From NCBI RefSeq assembly GCF_019583405.1, contig NZ_SZUU01000011.1, forward strand, positions 62,001-126,000: a stretch of DNA of 64,000 bases, given 5' to 3'. Below are positions 33,305-42,006 of the stretch, one piece after another. How positions within the stretch are numbered: position 1 is the first letter of the stretch; each line of letters starts with the position of its first letter. The position numbers were made by a program, and so were the translations under genes. This DNA is from Bacteroides fragilis (GTDB lineage Bacteria > Bacteroidota > Bacteroidia > Bacteroidales > Bacteroidaceae). The notes beneath the pieces were generated by a model. It saw nothing but the letters and a program-made list of their open reading frames with translations, was not told where the DNA came from and ran no database searches.

Positions 33305-33961
33305 ATGAATAATCAGATACAGCATAAAGACAGTACAAAGGTTCCGGAGCCTACTTTACGTAGGTTGCCTTGGTATCTTTCGAATGTAAAGTTGCTGAAG
33401 CAGAAAGGCGAACGCTATGTCTCTTCCACTCAGATATCTAAAGAAATAAACATCGATGCTTCACAGATTGCGAAAGATTTGTCGTATGTTAATATTTCCG
33501 GCCGTACTCGTGTGGGTTATGAGGTAGATGCGCTGATTGCTGTTCTGGAAGATTTTCTTGGCTTTACGAATATGCACAAGGCTTTTCTTTTCGGTGTGGG
33601 TAGTCTGGGAGGAGCGTTGCTACGTGACTCCGGTCTTAGCCATTTCGGTCTGGAGATTGTGGCAGCTTTTGATGTGAACCCGACATTGGTAGGTACTACG
33701 CTTAATGGTATTCCGATTTTCCATTCCGATGATTTTCAGGAGAAGATGAAAGAGTATGGTGTACACATCGGTGTGCTGACTGTGCCCATCGAGATTGCCC
33801 AATGCATTACGGATACGATGGTAGCCGGTGGTATTAAAGCCGTCTGGAATTTTACTCCCTTCCGTATTCGCGTCCCGGAAGATATTGTGGTGCAGAATAC
33901 GTCACTTTATGCCCACCTTGCTGTCATGTTTAACCGTTTGAACTTTAATGAAACAGAATAG
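33305..33961 (+). CDS. rex: Redox-sensing transcriptional repressor Rex
   Basis: 218 residues from the ATG at 33305 (a GTG lies two codons upstream). Residues 10-80 are a winged helix (VPEPTLRRLPWYLSNVKLLKQKGERYVSSTQISKEINIDASQIAKDLSY). Residues 90-200 are a Rossmann domain with FGVGSLGGALLRDSGLSHFGLEIVAAFDVNP, which binds NAD(H). Rex represses fermentation and respiration genes at low NADH. Followed after three bases by the FAH-family gene. Confidence 0.95.
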   Translation: MNNQIQHKDSTKVPEPTLRRLPWYLSNVKLLKQKGERYVSSTQISKEINIDASQIAKDLSYVNISGRTRVGYEVDALIAVLEDFLGFTNMHKAFLFGVGSLGGALLRDSGLSHFGLEIVAAFDVNPTLVGTTLNGIPIFHSDDFQEKMKEYGVHIGVLTVPIEIAQCITDTMVAGGIKAVWNFTPFRIRVPEDIVVQNTSLYAHLAVMFNRLNFNETE

Positions 33962-33964
33962 ATC

Positions 33965-34579
33965 ATGAAGATTATAGCTGTTGGAATGAATTATGCCCGG
34001 CACAACGAAGAGCTGGGACATACGTTGGAGAATAAAGAGCCGGTAATCTTCATGAAACCCGATTCGGCTATCCTCAAAGACGGAAAGCCTTTCTTTATTC
34101 CCGATTTCTCAAATGAAGTGCATTATGAAACCGAGCTGGTGGTACGTATCAACCGCTTGGGGAAGAATGTTGCTCCGCGCTTCGCTCATCGTTACTACGA
34201 TGCACTAACGGTCGGTATCGACTTCACTGCGAGGGATTTGCAGCGTCAGTTCCGTGCAGCCGGCAATCCTTGGGAGTTGTGCAAAGGTTTTGATAGTTCC
34301 GCTGCGATTGGTACATTTGTACCGGTAGAACGCTTTGCCGATGTGCAGAATCTCCGTTTTCATCTGGATATAGACGGAAACACCGTGCAGCAAGGAGATA
34401 CGGCTGATATGCTGTTTAAGATAGATGATATTATTGCTTATGTCAGTCGTTTTGTGACCCTGAAAATCGGCGATTTGCTCTTTACCGGGACTCCTGTGGG
34501 AGTGGGTCCGGTCAGTATCGGCCAGCACTTGGAGGGGTATCTTGAAGCAGAGAAGTTGCTCGATTTCTATATCCGGTAA
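33965..34579 (+). CDS. Fumarylacetoacetate hydrolase-family protein
   Basis: 204 residues of the FAH fold: MKIIAVGMNYARHNEELGH, then FMKPDSAIL, HYETELVVRINRLGKNV (metal-binding Glu in the ETEL box), VGIDFTARDLQRQFRAAGNPWELCKGFDSSAAIG, and LLFTGTPVGVGPVSIG. Members are acylpyruvate hydrolases or oxaloacetate decarboxylases; substrate not decidable here. Shares an operon with rex. Confidence 0.9.
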   Translation: MKIIAVGMNYARHNEELGHTLENKEPVIFMKPDSAILKDGKPFFIPDFSNEVHYETELVVRINRLGKNVAPRFAHRYYDALTVGIDFTARDLQRQFRAAGNPWELCKGFDSSAAIGTFVPVERFADVQNLRFHLDIDGNTVQQGDTADMLFKIDDIIAYVSRFVTLKIGDLLFTGTPVGVGPVSIGQHLEGYLEAEKLLDFYIR

Positions 34580-34618
34580 ATCCGGGAATTCCTTTATTCA
34601 TCTATAAAAATAACTCTT

Positions 34619-35098
34619 ATGAAAATAAAAGTAGGTTTTGGTTTCGATGTCCACCAACTGGTAGAAGGGCGTGAACTTTGGTTGGGGGGCATTCTTTTGG
34701 AACATGAAAAAGGGTTGTTAGGACACTCGGATGCCGATGTACTGGTACATGCTATTTGCGATGCCTTGCTGGGTGCTGCCAATATGCGCGATATCGGTTA
34801 TCACTTCCCCGACAATGCCGGTGAGTATAAGAATATAGACAGCAAGATTTTATTGAAAAAAACGGTGGAACTGATCGCCACCAAGGGGTACCGAATAGGT
34901 AATATCGACGCAACGATCTGTGCGGAGCGTCCTAAACTAAAAGCCCATATCCCTTCTATGCAGCAGGTGCTTGCCGAAGTGATGGGCATTGATGCGGATG
35001 ATATCTCGATTAAAGCCACTACTACCGAGAAGCTCGGTTTTACCGGGCGGGAAGAAGGTATTTCCGCTTATGCAACCGTGCTGATCAATCGCGTGTGA
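34619..35098 (+). CDS. ispF: 2-C-methyl-D-erythritol 2,4-cyclodiphosphate synthase
   Basis: 159 residues, normal length. Metal ligands Asp10 and His12 (GFDVHQL) and His44 (HSDADVLVHAICDALLG); ATTTEKLGFTGREEGI near 136 completes the active site. Makes MEcPP in the non-mevalonate isoprenoid pathway. Starts 39 bases after the FAH gene. Confidence 0.97.
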   Translation: MKIKVGFGFDVHQLVEGRELWLGGILLEHEKGLLGHSDADVLVHAICDALLGAANMRDIGYHFPDNAGEYKNIDSKILLKKTVELIATKGYRIGNIDATICAERPKLKAHIPSMQQVLAEVMGIDADDISIKATTTEKLGFTGREEGISAYATVLINRV

Positions 35099-35126
35099 TT
35101 AAATTCAACTCCTAAACGTATATAGT

Positions 35127-36137
35127 ATGAAAAAGATTCTTGGGACCTTATTGGCCGTTTTGTTTTCTTTCATGGCAATAAATGATGGTGTTGCCCAGAG
35201 TTCCGTCTTACGATTCAATAAAGACGGTAAATTTAAAATCGTCCAGTTTACCGATGTACATTTTAAGTATGGCAACCCGGCCTCAGATATAGCCCTTGAG
35301 CGTATAGGGGAAGTGTTGGATGCCGAACATCCCGATCTCGTAATTTTCACCGGTGATGTTGTTTATTCTTCTCCTGCCGATAAAGGTATGCTTCAGGTAC
35401 TTGAACAAGTGGAACGCCGTAAGCTTCCGTTCGTTGTTACTTTTGGCAACCATGATAATGAACAGGGAAAGACCCGTGCCGAACTCTATGACCTGATTCG
35501 TGGTGTACCCGGCAATTTGTTGCCCGATCGTGGCGCTTCTCCTTCGCCCGACTATGTACTGACAGTGAAGTCCTCTGCCGATGCCGTAAAGGATGCCGCA
35601 TTGCTCTATTGTATGGACTCACATTCTTACTCTTCACTCAAGGATGTAGACGGATATGCATGCCTGACTTTCGGTCAGATCTCGTGGTATCGTGATCAAA
35701 GCGCCGCTTATACAGCGCAGAACGGTGGCAAACCTTATCCGGCACTGGCCTTTTTCCATATTCCCCTTCCGGAGTATAATGAAGCTGCTGCCAATGAAAA
35801 TGCCATTCTTCGTGGTACCCGTATGGAGAAAGCCTGCGCACCGAAATTGAATACCGGTATGTTTGCTGCCATGAAAGAGGCGGGTGATGTGATGGGTGTT
35901 TTCGTAGGACACGATCACGATAACGATTATGCTGTGATGTGGAAGAACATCCTTTTGGCTTACGGTCGTTTTACCGGTGGTAATACAGAGTACAATCATT
36001 TGCCTAATGGCGCGCGCATTATTGTGTTGAACGAAGGTAGCCGTACGTTTGATACCTGGATTCGCCAGAAAGGCGGGATAGTAGACTCTACTTCCTATCC
36101 GTCCAGTTATGTAAAAGACGACTGGACAAAGCGTTAA
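35127..36137 (+). CDS. Calcineurin-like metallophosphoesterase, exported
   Basis: 336 residues with signal peptide (LLAVLFSFMAINDGVAQ, cut near residue 24). Metal-binding motifs in order: FTDVHFKYG (near 40), FTGDVVYS (near 73), VTFGNHDNE (near 109), FHIP (near 211), VGHDHDNDY (near 254). This matches the Dcr2/Icc-like purple acid phosphatase-related group common in Bacteroides. Substrate unknown. Its stop codon overlaps the stop codon of the convergent gene within TTAA at 36134-36137. Confidence 0.9.
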   Translation: MKKILGTLLAVLFSFMAINDGVAQSSVLRFNKDGKFKIVQFTDVHFKYGNPASDIALERIGEVLDAEHPDLVIFTGDVVYSSPADKGMLQVLEQVERRKLPFVVTFGNHDNEQGKTRAELYDLIRGVPGNLLPDRGASPSPDYVLTVKSSADAVKDAALLYCMDSHSYSSLKDVDGYACLTFGQISWYRDQSAAYTAQNGGKPYPALAFFHIPLPEYNEAAANENAILRGTRMEKACAPKLNTGMFAAMKEAGDVMGVFVGHDHDNDYAVMWKNILLAYGRFTGGNTEYNHLPNGARIIVLNEGSRTFDTWIRQKGGIVDSTSYPSSYVKDDWTKR

Positions 36138-36994
36138 CTTACCTGACGAAACTTCACATGGCTCAAACGTGTATACTTTGAGCCATAACTTTCGTAAGTG
36201 CGCGCTACCCTTGCCGAGGCGATGTGGACTATTTCACCCGGACGGAATTCATGTTCCAGGGCCGGGAGCTGACAAGATACAGGACTGGGCATCTTTGAGG
36301 AAATTTTCATGATCACCAGATTTCCCGATGGGTCGGTCAGTGTCACTATCTGCCGTACAAAGAACTGAACGGCGCTTTCCACGACTCTTGTTTTATATGG
36401 ATCGTCTTCAAGCCGTACTTTCACTACTTTGAGATTCAGACTCTCTAACTTTTCCCCTTCGTTACCCAGGAAGCGGCTGGTTTCGCACTTTTGGCGTGCT
36501 TTTCGTTGCATGATGTCCAGATGCACCGAGTGGTATACTTGTGCGATTGCAACAAAACGCTCCTGTTTCGGGATTTTAGGAGTGTATTTGTAGGCTATCC
36601 AACTCAGGTAAGCCGGATCGATTTTCAGGATTTCGTGTAAATAATGTCCGTGATATTTGCCGAACGATATAATGTCGTCTCCATTGTTTTGCATTCTCTT
36701 TTCATTGTATTCCACAATCAGCAGACAGCGTCTGGAGAAGAAAAACAGCGTACTTGCCATCCGTAATGATTCGTTGATGTCGGCAGAAAGCTCGTGGATA
36801 AACAGAAGTCTGTTCTTTTCAAGTGAGGGAGAGTAAACCCAAACCGAATAGGTGGGATGTCCCGGTCTCGGCAGAACCACAAAGTAGGCTCCTGCCTCTT
36901 TGTAGGACATGCGGCCCCGGTTGTATTCATTCAGTTTGGCATACAACAGAGCTTGTTCAGCTTCGGGTATTCCCGGTAGTTTTGGGTTTGCCAT
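36134..36994 (-). CDS. Uncharacterised protein with an ExoX-C-like motif
   Basis: 286 residues, cytoplasmic. Residues 107-135 (DIISFGKYHGHYLHEILK, then DPAYLSWIAYKY) match the short ExoX-like C-terminal domain, often found after exonucleases and in DNA-related proteins. The N-terminal 100 residues (YFVVLPRPGHPTYSVWVYSPSLEKNRLLF) and the C-terminal half (RVVESAVQFFVRQIVTLTDPSGNLVIMKIS) are not recognised. No nuclease motif is evident. Probable DNA/RNA-related function, weakly supported. Confidence 0.75.
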   Translation of the reverse strand: MANPKLPGIPEAEQALLYAKLNEYNRGRMSYKEAGAYFVVLPRPGHPTYSVWVYSPSLEKNRLLFIHELSADINESLRMASTLFFFSRRCLLIVEYNEKRMQNNGDDIISFGKYHGHYLHEILKIDPAYLSWIAYKYTPKIPKQERFVAIAQVYHSVHLDIMQRKARQKCETSRFLGNEGEKLESLNLKVVKVRLEDDPYKTRVVESAVQFFVRQIVTLTDPSGNLVIMKISSKMPSPVSCQLPALEHEFRPGEIVHIASARVARTYESYGSKYTRLSHVKFRQVS

Positions 36995-37013
36995 ATCTGA
37001 GTTTCTTATTACT

Positions 37014-37045
37014 CAAATATACAGATTCTTTTTGAAGAAAGCAAA
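37014..37045 (-). promoter_or_regulatory. Promoter of the ExoX-C-like gene
   Basis: Minus strand: TTTG at 37045-37042, 20-base spacer, TATATTTG at 37021-37014; exact consensus, about 20 bases before the start codon. Confidence 0.82.
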
Positions 37046-37775
37046 TGGTTTTAGCTGTTTTTTTTATTCTTCGTATTTCTTGTATCTCTTTTATTATTGC
37101 GGAAAGAGTGAAGATAATGTAATAACATTTTGGAGCTTCCCGGCAATGACAGATGGAAATGACGGAGAAGAGAACCATTGTCTGCGCTGATTAAATGAAA
37201 TTGTGATTTTGATATATCTCAGCCTGTTTTGTGTGCAAAAAGTAATGATAATACTGTTTTCGCTAACAGCCCTTTCCTTCCGGAACTGCAAACTGGAGGG
37301 GATGCGGCAGAAGAACGGTGCTTTTGATGACGGAAAGCCGGGGTTTTGAAAGATTAGAGCCGGGGTTTGGGGGTAAAAGACGGTTGGTTTTCCGAAAAAG
37401 AAGGAAGCATTTCTTCCAAAAGACGGTTACATTTTCCGAAAATGCTTATATGTTTTCCAAATATCTCTATATGTTTTTCCTAATAACTCCTATTGTGCCG
37501 GAATCTGATCTCCGAAGTGTTTGAATTTCCTCTGGTTGTCAGTGGAAAAGAGAGCTTGCTGAAGTAATAAAAAGAACCTCTCTCTCTTGTTGCACTGTCT
37601 CTATGTTCCGGTTTTGTTTCTTTTTCTGTCTCACGGCTTATCTCTTTCCTGATTCCCTGCCAAAAGGATAATCTCCTAACCGGAAATAAGCCGTTTTTCT
37701 CCATGAACCTTGCCGGAGCTTCGAAAAACTGAAACGTAGAGAGGTTCTGTTATCAATTTGACAAACAGACAAAAG
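37046..37775. other. Intergenic stretch without a convincing gene
   Basis: About 730 bases with only short, low-quality reading frames on both strands. Short direct repeats are visible at 37376-37440 (AGACGGTT then TTTCCGAAAA, twice) and at about 37445-37480 (TATATGTTTT, twice). It could be decayed sequence. Confidence 0.5.
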
Positions 37776-37904
37776 GGGACTGTGTCAAAACTCACCACAG
37801 AGTACACAGAGTAACACAGAGACGATTTTAGGTTGTTGATTATCAATAAAAAGACTCTGTGATACTCTGTGTTACTCCGTGGTGAAAGAAGTTTCGACAC
37901 ACCC
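37776..37904. repeat. MITE-like inverted repeat
   Basis: About 130 bp with imperfect terminal inverted repeats: GTGTCAAAACT near the left end, and GTGTCGAAACT read inward from the right end. Inner arms (CACCACAGAGTACACAGAG against CTCTGTGTTACTCCGTGGTG) pair over about 30 bases; the loop is AT-rich. The arms contain short ACACAGAGTA-like tandem units. No coding capacity. Confidence 0.65.
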
Positions 37905-37968
37905 TCATGGTATCGCATCGATCATACATCCTTTAGTTTTAAAGTTTGTATACTAACTTGTCCAATTG

Positions 37969-37999
37969 ATTGTATTCTGCCGGGAATCTCGTACATTTG
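37969..37999 (+). promoter_or_regulatory. Promoter of mnmA
   Basis: ATTG at 37969-37972 as an imperfect -33 box, 19-base spacer, TACATTTG at 37992-37999, exact -7. The start codon lies only 20 bases downstream, so the leader is very short. Confidence 0.65.
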
Positions 38000-38018
38000 C
38001 ATTCTTCGTAAAAAGAGA

Positions 38019-39113
38019 ATGAATATGAAAGAATCCAATAAACGTGTTCTTGTCGGCATGAGCGGGGGAATAGACAGTACCGCCACTTGCCTGATGCTGC
38101 AAGAGCAGGGATACGAGATAGTAGGTGTCACCATGCGTGTCTGGGGCGATGAGCCGCAGGACGCCAGAGAGTTGGCGGTACGTATGGGGATAGAACATTA
38201 TGTGGCCGACGAACGTGTTCCTTTTAAAGATACTATTGTCAAAAACTTTATAGACGAGTACCGACAGGGACGTACGCCGAACCCTTGCGTGATGTGCAAT
38301 CCGTTATTTAAGTTCCGCATGTTGATAGAATGGGCTGACAAACTGGGCTGCGATTGGATAGCCACCGGACATTACTCCCGGTTGGAAGAACGGAACGGGT
38401 ACATCTATATTGTTGCCGGTGATGATGAAAAGAAAGACCAGTCCTATTTCCTCTGGCGATTGGGGCAGGACGTCCTGCGACGCTGTATTTTTCCTTTGGG
38501 CAACTACACCAAGCAGACTGTGCGCGACTATCTGCGTGAGAAAGGTTACGAAGCCAAGTCGAAAGAGGGGGAAAGCATGGAAGTCTGCTTCATTAAAGGT
38601 GATTATCGGGACTTTCTTCGTGAACAGTGCCCGGAACTTGATGCGGAGATCGGTCCGGGATGGTTTGTCAGTTCCGAAGGCGTGAAGCTGGGGCAACATA
38701 GGGGTTTCCCTTATTATACCATCGGTCAGCGTAAAGGACTCGAGATCGCACTGGGCAAACCGGCTTATGTCTTGAAAATTAATCCGCAGAAGAACACTGT
38801 CATGCTGGGGGATGCCGAACAGTTGAAAGCCGGATATATGGTGGCGGAACAAGATAATATTGTGGATGAGGACGAACTGTTTTCGTGCCCGGAACTCGCA
38901 GTACGTATCCGTTACCGCAGCCGTCCGATTCCTTGCCGGGTGAAAAGGCTTGAAGACGGACGCCTTTTGGTTCGTTTTCTTGCAGAAGCCTCGGCGATTG
39001 CTCCGGGACAGTCGGCCGTGTTCTATGACGGACGGCGAGTGATAGGTGGAGCATTTATCGCTTCGCAACGCGGCATCGGATTGGTGATAGAACAAAACAA
39101 AAACTGGGAATAA
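38019..39113 (+). CDS. mnmA: tRNA-specific 2-thiouridylase
   Basis: 364 residues from the ATG at 38019; the frame is open 50 codons upstream but that part crosses the promoter and the MITE-like repeat. PP-loop VLVGMSGGIDSTATCLMLQEQGYEIVGVTM at 9-38; catalytic cysteines in NPCVMCN (near 89-95) and SMEVCFIKGDY (near 189). Adenylates and thiolates U34 of tRNAs for Lys, Glu and Gln. First gene of a long plus-strand run. Confidence 0.95.
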   Translation: MNMKESNKRVLVGMSGGIDSTATCLMLQEQGYEIVGVTMRVWGDEPQDARELAVRMGIEHYVADERVPFKDTIVKNFIDEYRQGRTPNPCVMCNPLFKFRMLIEWADKLGCDWIATGHYSRLEERNGYIYIVAGDDEKKDQSYFLWRLGQDVLRRCIFPLGNYTKQTVRDYLREKGYEAKSKEGESMEVCFIKGDYRDFLREQCPELDAEIGPGWFVSSEGVKLGQHRGFPYYTIGQRKGLEIALGKPAYVLKINPQKNTVMLGDAEQLKAGYMVAEQDNIVDEDELFSCPELAVRIRYRSRPIPCRVKRLEDGRLLVRFLAEASAIAPGQSAVFYDGRRVIGGAFIASQRGIGLVIEQNKNWE

Positions 39114-39136
39114 AAACGGAAAAATAAAAATACGAA

Positions 39137-40492
39137 ATGAAAAAATTAGCACTTATTGCCTTAGCCTTCGTAGCCTTGGAGGCATCGGCACAACAGGATA
39201 CGTTGAAGTATCGCATCAGCCTGAAAGATAAGGCTGCCACAACCTACTCACTGAAGCACCCCGAGAAGTTTCTGTCAGAAAAGGCGATTGCCCGCCGCCA
39301 ACGTCAACAGTTGCCCATCGATTCGACTGATTTGCCGGTATGCCGCCAGTATGTGGATGCCATCCGCGACAAGGGAGTGAAAATCGTAGTCACCGGAAAA
39401 TGGGATAATTTCGTCACCGTATCTTGCAACGACAGTACTGTGATAAGCGAAATAGCTGCGCTGCCTTTTGTGCGCGCTACGGAGAAGGTGTGGGTTGCCC
39501 CGTCGAAACCTGCTGCGGAAGATAAACGGGACTCTCTGGTGAACAGTCCGGCCAGGAGCGAAGCTTATTATGGCCCCGCTTTCCGGCAAATAGAGACCAG
39601 CAATGGCGACAAACTGCATGAAGCCGGATTCAAGGGGCAAGGCATGACCATCGCCGTGATCGATGCCGGATACCATAACGTAGACAAGATTGATCCGATG
39701 AAGAATATCCGTATCCTGGGTACAAAGGACTTTGTCGAACCGGGAAGCGATATCTATGCCAAAGGCTCGCATGGGATGGCCGTTTTGTCTTGCATGGCAA
39801 TGAACGAACCTTACGTGATGGTGGGTACGGCTCCCGAAGCTTCCTACTGGCTGCTTCGCAGTGAAGATGAAGCGTCCGAACATCTGGTAGAGCAAGACTA
39901 TTGGGCGGCGGCCGTAGAGTTTGCCGATAGTGTGGGAGTGGATGTGGTGAATACTTCGCTGGGATATTTCACTTTCGATGATTCTACCAAGAACTATAAA
40001 TATCGTGACCTGGACGGACACCATGCACTGATGTCCCGCCAGGCGTCGAAAATGGCAGATAAAGGAATCGTACTGGTATGCAGTGCCGGTAACTCGGGCG
40101 CCTCCTCCTGGAAGAAGATCACGGCACCGGGTGATGCGGAGAATGTGCTGACGGTAGGTGCTATTGACCGTAGAGGTGCGTTGGCTTCGTTTTCTTCTAT
40201 CGGCAACACAGCCGATAATCGCGTGAAACCCGATGTGGTTGCCGTGGGACTGAACTCGGATGTGATGGGGACAAACGGTAATTTGCGCAAAGCAAGCGGA
40301 ACTTCGTTTGCTTCACCGATCCTGTGCGGCATGGTGGCTTGCCTGTGGCAAGCTTGTCCGCAACTGACTGCTAAGGAAATCATCGAACTGGTGCGTCAAT
40401 CCGGCGACCGGGTGGATTTCCCCGATAACATCTATGGATACGGAGTGCCCGATCTGTGGAAGGCCTATCAATCTGCTTCTAAGAAAAAATAA
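39137..40492 (+). CDS. Subtilisin-like (S8) serine protease, exported
   Basis: 451 residues with signal peptide (LALIALAFVALEASAQ, cut near 19). A propeptide-like region reaches about 150; the catalytic domain holds the triad Asp176 (VIDAGYH), His212 (GSHGMAV) and Ser390 (GTSFASP), plus the oxyanion Asn319 (CSAGNSG). Secreted subtilases of this kind in Bacteroides act in the periplasm or on the surface; target unknown. No C-terminal sorting domain is seen. Confidence 0.93.
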   Translation: MKKLALIALAFVALEASAQQDTLKYRISLKDKAATTYSLKHPEKFLSEKAIARRQRQQLPIDSTDLPVCRQYVDAIRDKGVKIVVTGKWDNFVTVSCNDSTVISEIAALPFVRATEKVWVAPSKPAAEDKRDSLVNSPARSEAYYGPAFRQIETSNGDKLHEAGFKGQGMTIAVIDAGYHNVDKIDPMKNIRILGTKDFVEPGSDIYAKGSHGMAVLSCMAMNEPYVMVGTAPEASYWLLRSEDEASEHLVEQDYWAAAVEFADSVGVDVVNTSLGYFTFDDSTKNYKYRDLDGHHALMSRQASKMADKGIVLVCSAGNSGASSWKKITAPGDAENVLTVGAIDRRGALASFSSIGNTADNRVKPDVVAVGLNSDVMGTNGNLRKASGTSFASPILCGMVACLWQACPQLTAKEIIELVRQSGDRVDFPDNIYGYGVPDLWKAYQSASKKK

Positions 40493-40495
40493 AGT

Positions 40496-41740
40496 ATGCA
40501 AGACACCCTTTCTCTTCACGAACTGAATGCTTTGGTCCGGCGGAGCCTGGAACAGTGCCTGCCCGATGAATACTGGGTACAGGCGGAGTTGAGCGATGTC
40601 CGTACAAATAGTACGGGACATTGCTATCTGGAGTTTGTCCAGAAAGATCCCCGCAGCAATAATCTGATAGCCAAAGCGAGGGGAACGATCTGGGCCAATA
40701 TCTACCGGCTGCTGAAGCCCTATTTCGAAGAAGCCACCGGGCAGTCGTTTACTTCCGGCATTAAGGTGTTGGTTAAAGTGACCGTTGCTTTCCATGAATT
40801 GTACGGTTACAGCCTGGCTGTGCAGGACATCGATCCTACCTATACATTGGGGGATATGGCACGCCGGCGCCGGGAAATACTCAGGCAACTTGCAGAAGAA
40901 GGAGTGTTGACGCTGAACAAAGAACTGGAAATGCCTTTGCTGCCGCAACGCATTGCGGTTATCTCTTCGGCTACGGCTGCGGGGTATGGTGACTTCTGCC
41001 ATCAATTGCAGCACAACTCCCGTGGATTTTACTTCAATACGGAACTTTTCCCCGCTCTGATGCAGGGCAATCAGGTGGAAGAGTCCGTATTGGCCGCTCT
41101 CGATGCAGTAAATGCCCGGATGGAAGAGTTCGACGTAGTTGTCATTATTCGTGGAGGAGGGGCAACTTCCGACCTTTCCGGATTCGACACCTACCTGCTG
41201 GCCGCTGCCTGTGCCCAGTTTCCACTGCCTGTTATAACCGGAATCGGGCACGAACGGGACGATACCGTGCTCGATTCCGTAGCACATACCCGGGTGAAAA
41301 CTCCGACAGCTGCGGCCGAATTGTTAATCAACCGGATGGAAGAGGCCGCGGATCGGCTTGAAGAGTTGGCCGGAGAATTGCATGCCCGCATCTATTACCG
41401 TCTGGAGCAAGAGCGAAAGAGACTTTCACTGTTACAGTCGCGCATTCCTTCACAAGTGATGCGCAAGCTTTCGGAATCGCGGATAAAGTTGCAAATGGCA
41501 AAGAGCAACCTCTCTCATGCTGCTGAGACCTTATTGGCCCGTCAGCATCATCGGTTGGAACTTTTACAAAACCGCATTGCGGATGCTTCACCACAAAAAC
41601 TACTGAAACGGGGATACAGCATAACGCTGAAAGAGGGGAAGGCGGTGAAGAATGCTGCCTGTCTGCGACCGGGAGACGAGTTGATTACCCGTCTTTACGG
41701 AGGTGAAGTGAAATCGAAAGTAGAAAGTATTCCTTTATAA
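40496..41740 (+). CDS. xseA: Exodeoxyribonuclease VII large subunit
   Basis: 414 residues: N-terminal OB fold (LSLHELNALVRRSLEQCLPDEYWVQAELSDVRTNSTGHCYLEFVQKD), catalytic domain with RIAVISSATAAGYGDF near 141 and VVIIRGGGATSDLSGFDTYLLA near 213 and GIGHERDDTVLDSVAHTRVKTPTAAAE near 249, then coiled coil. Degrades single-stranded DNA with XseB. Starts three bases after the protease stop. Confidence 0.95.
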   Translation: MQDTLSLHELNALVRRSLEQCLPDEYWVQAELSDVRTNSTGHCYLEFVQKDPRSNNLIAKARGTIWANIYRLLKPYFEEATGQSFTSGIKVLVKVTVAFHELYGYSLAVQDIDPTYTLGDMARRRREILRQLAEEGVLTLNKELEMPLLPQRIAVISSATAAGYGDFCHQLQHNSRGFYFNTELFPALMQGNQVEESVLAALDAVNARMEEFDVVVIIRGGGATSDLSGFDTYLLAAACAQFPLPVITGIGHERDDTVLDSVAHTRVKTPTAAAELLINRMEEAADRLEELAGELHARIYYRLEQERKRLSLLQSRIPSQVMRKLSESRIKLQMAKSNLSHAAETLLARQHHRLELLQNRIADASPQKLLKRGYSITLKEGKAVKNAACLRPGDELITRLYGGEVKSKVESIPL

Positions 41741-41961
41741 TGATAAATATGCCAGCAAAGAAAAAAGAAACCTATTCACAGGCCATGGAACGTCTGGAAA
41801 AGATCGTTCGCCAGATTGACAGTAACGAACTGGAGATTGACGAACTGAGTGAAAAAATAAAAGAAGCCAATGAAATAATAGCTTTCTGCGCCGGAAAGCT
41901 GACAAAGGCGGATCGGGAAATTGAAAAATTACTGCAAGAAAGGAGGCTATCTGAAGAATAA
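41740..41961 (+). CDS. xseB: Exodeoxyribonuclease VII small subunit
   Basis: 73 residues, helical and acidic: YSQAMERLEKIVRQIDSNELEIDELSEKIKEANEII. Its ATG overlaps the xseA stop (TAATG), so translation is coupled. Confidence 0.92.
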   Translation: MINMPAKKKETYSQAMERLEKIVRQIDSNELEIDELSEKIKEANEIIAFCAGKLTKADREIEKLLQERRLSEE

Positions 41962-42006
41962 AGGTTATTTTTGTTGCTCAATCGAAAATAACTAATAACT
42001 AACGAT

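Noticed and set aside
36909..37704. Several 60-90 codon frames in the gap before mnmA
   Set aside because: Short, overlapping on both strands, no start context or family likeness.
38304..39152. 282-codon minus-strand frame opposite mnmA
   Set aside because: Shadow frame; no promoter or family signature.
40313..41287. 324-codon minus-strand frame across the subtilase and xseA
   Set aside because: It spans two real genes in antisense; no recognisable domain.
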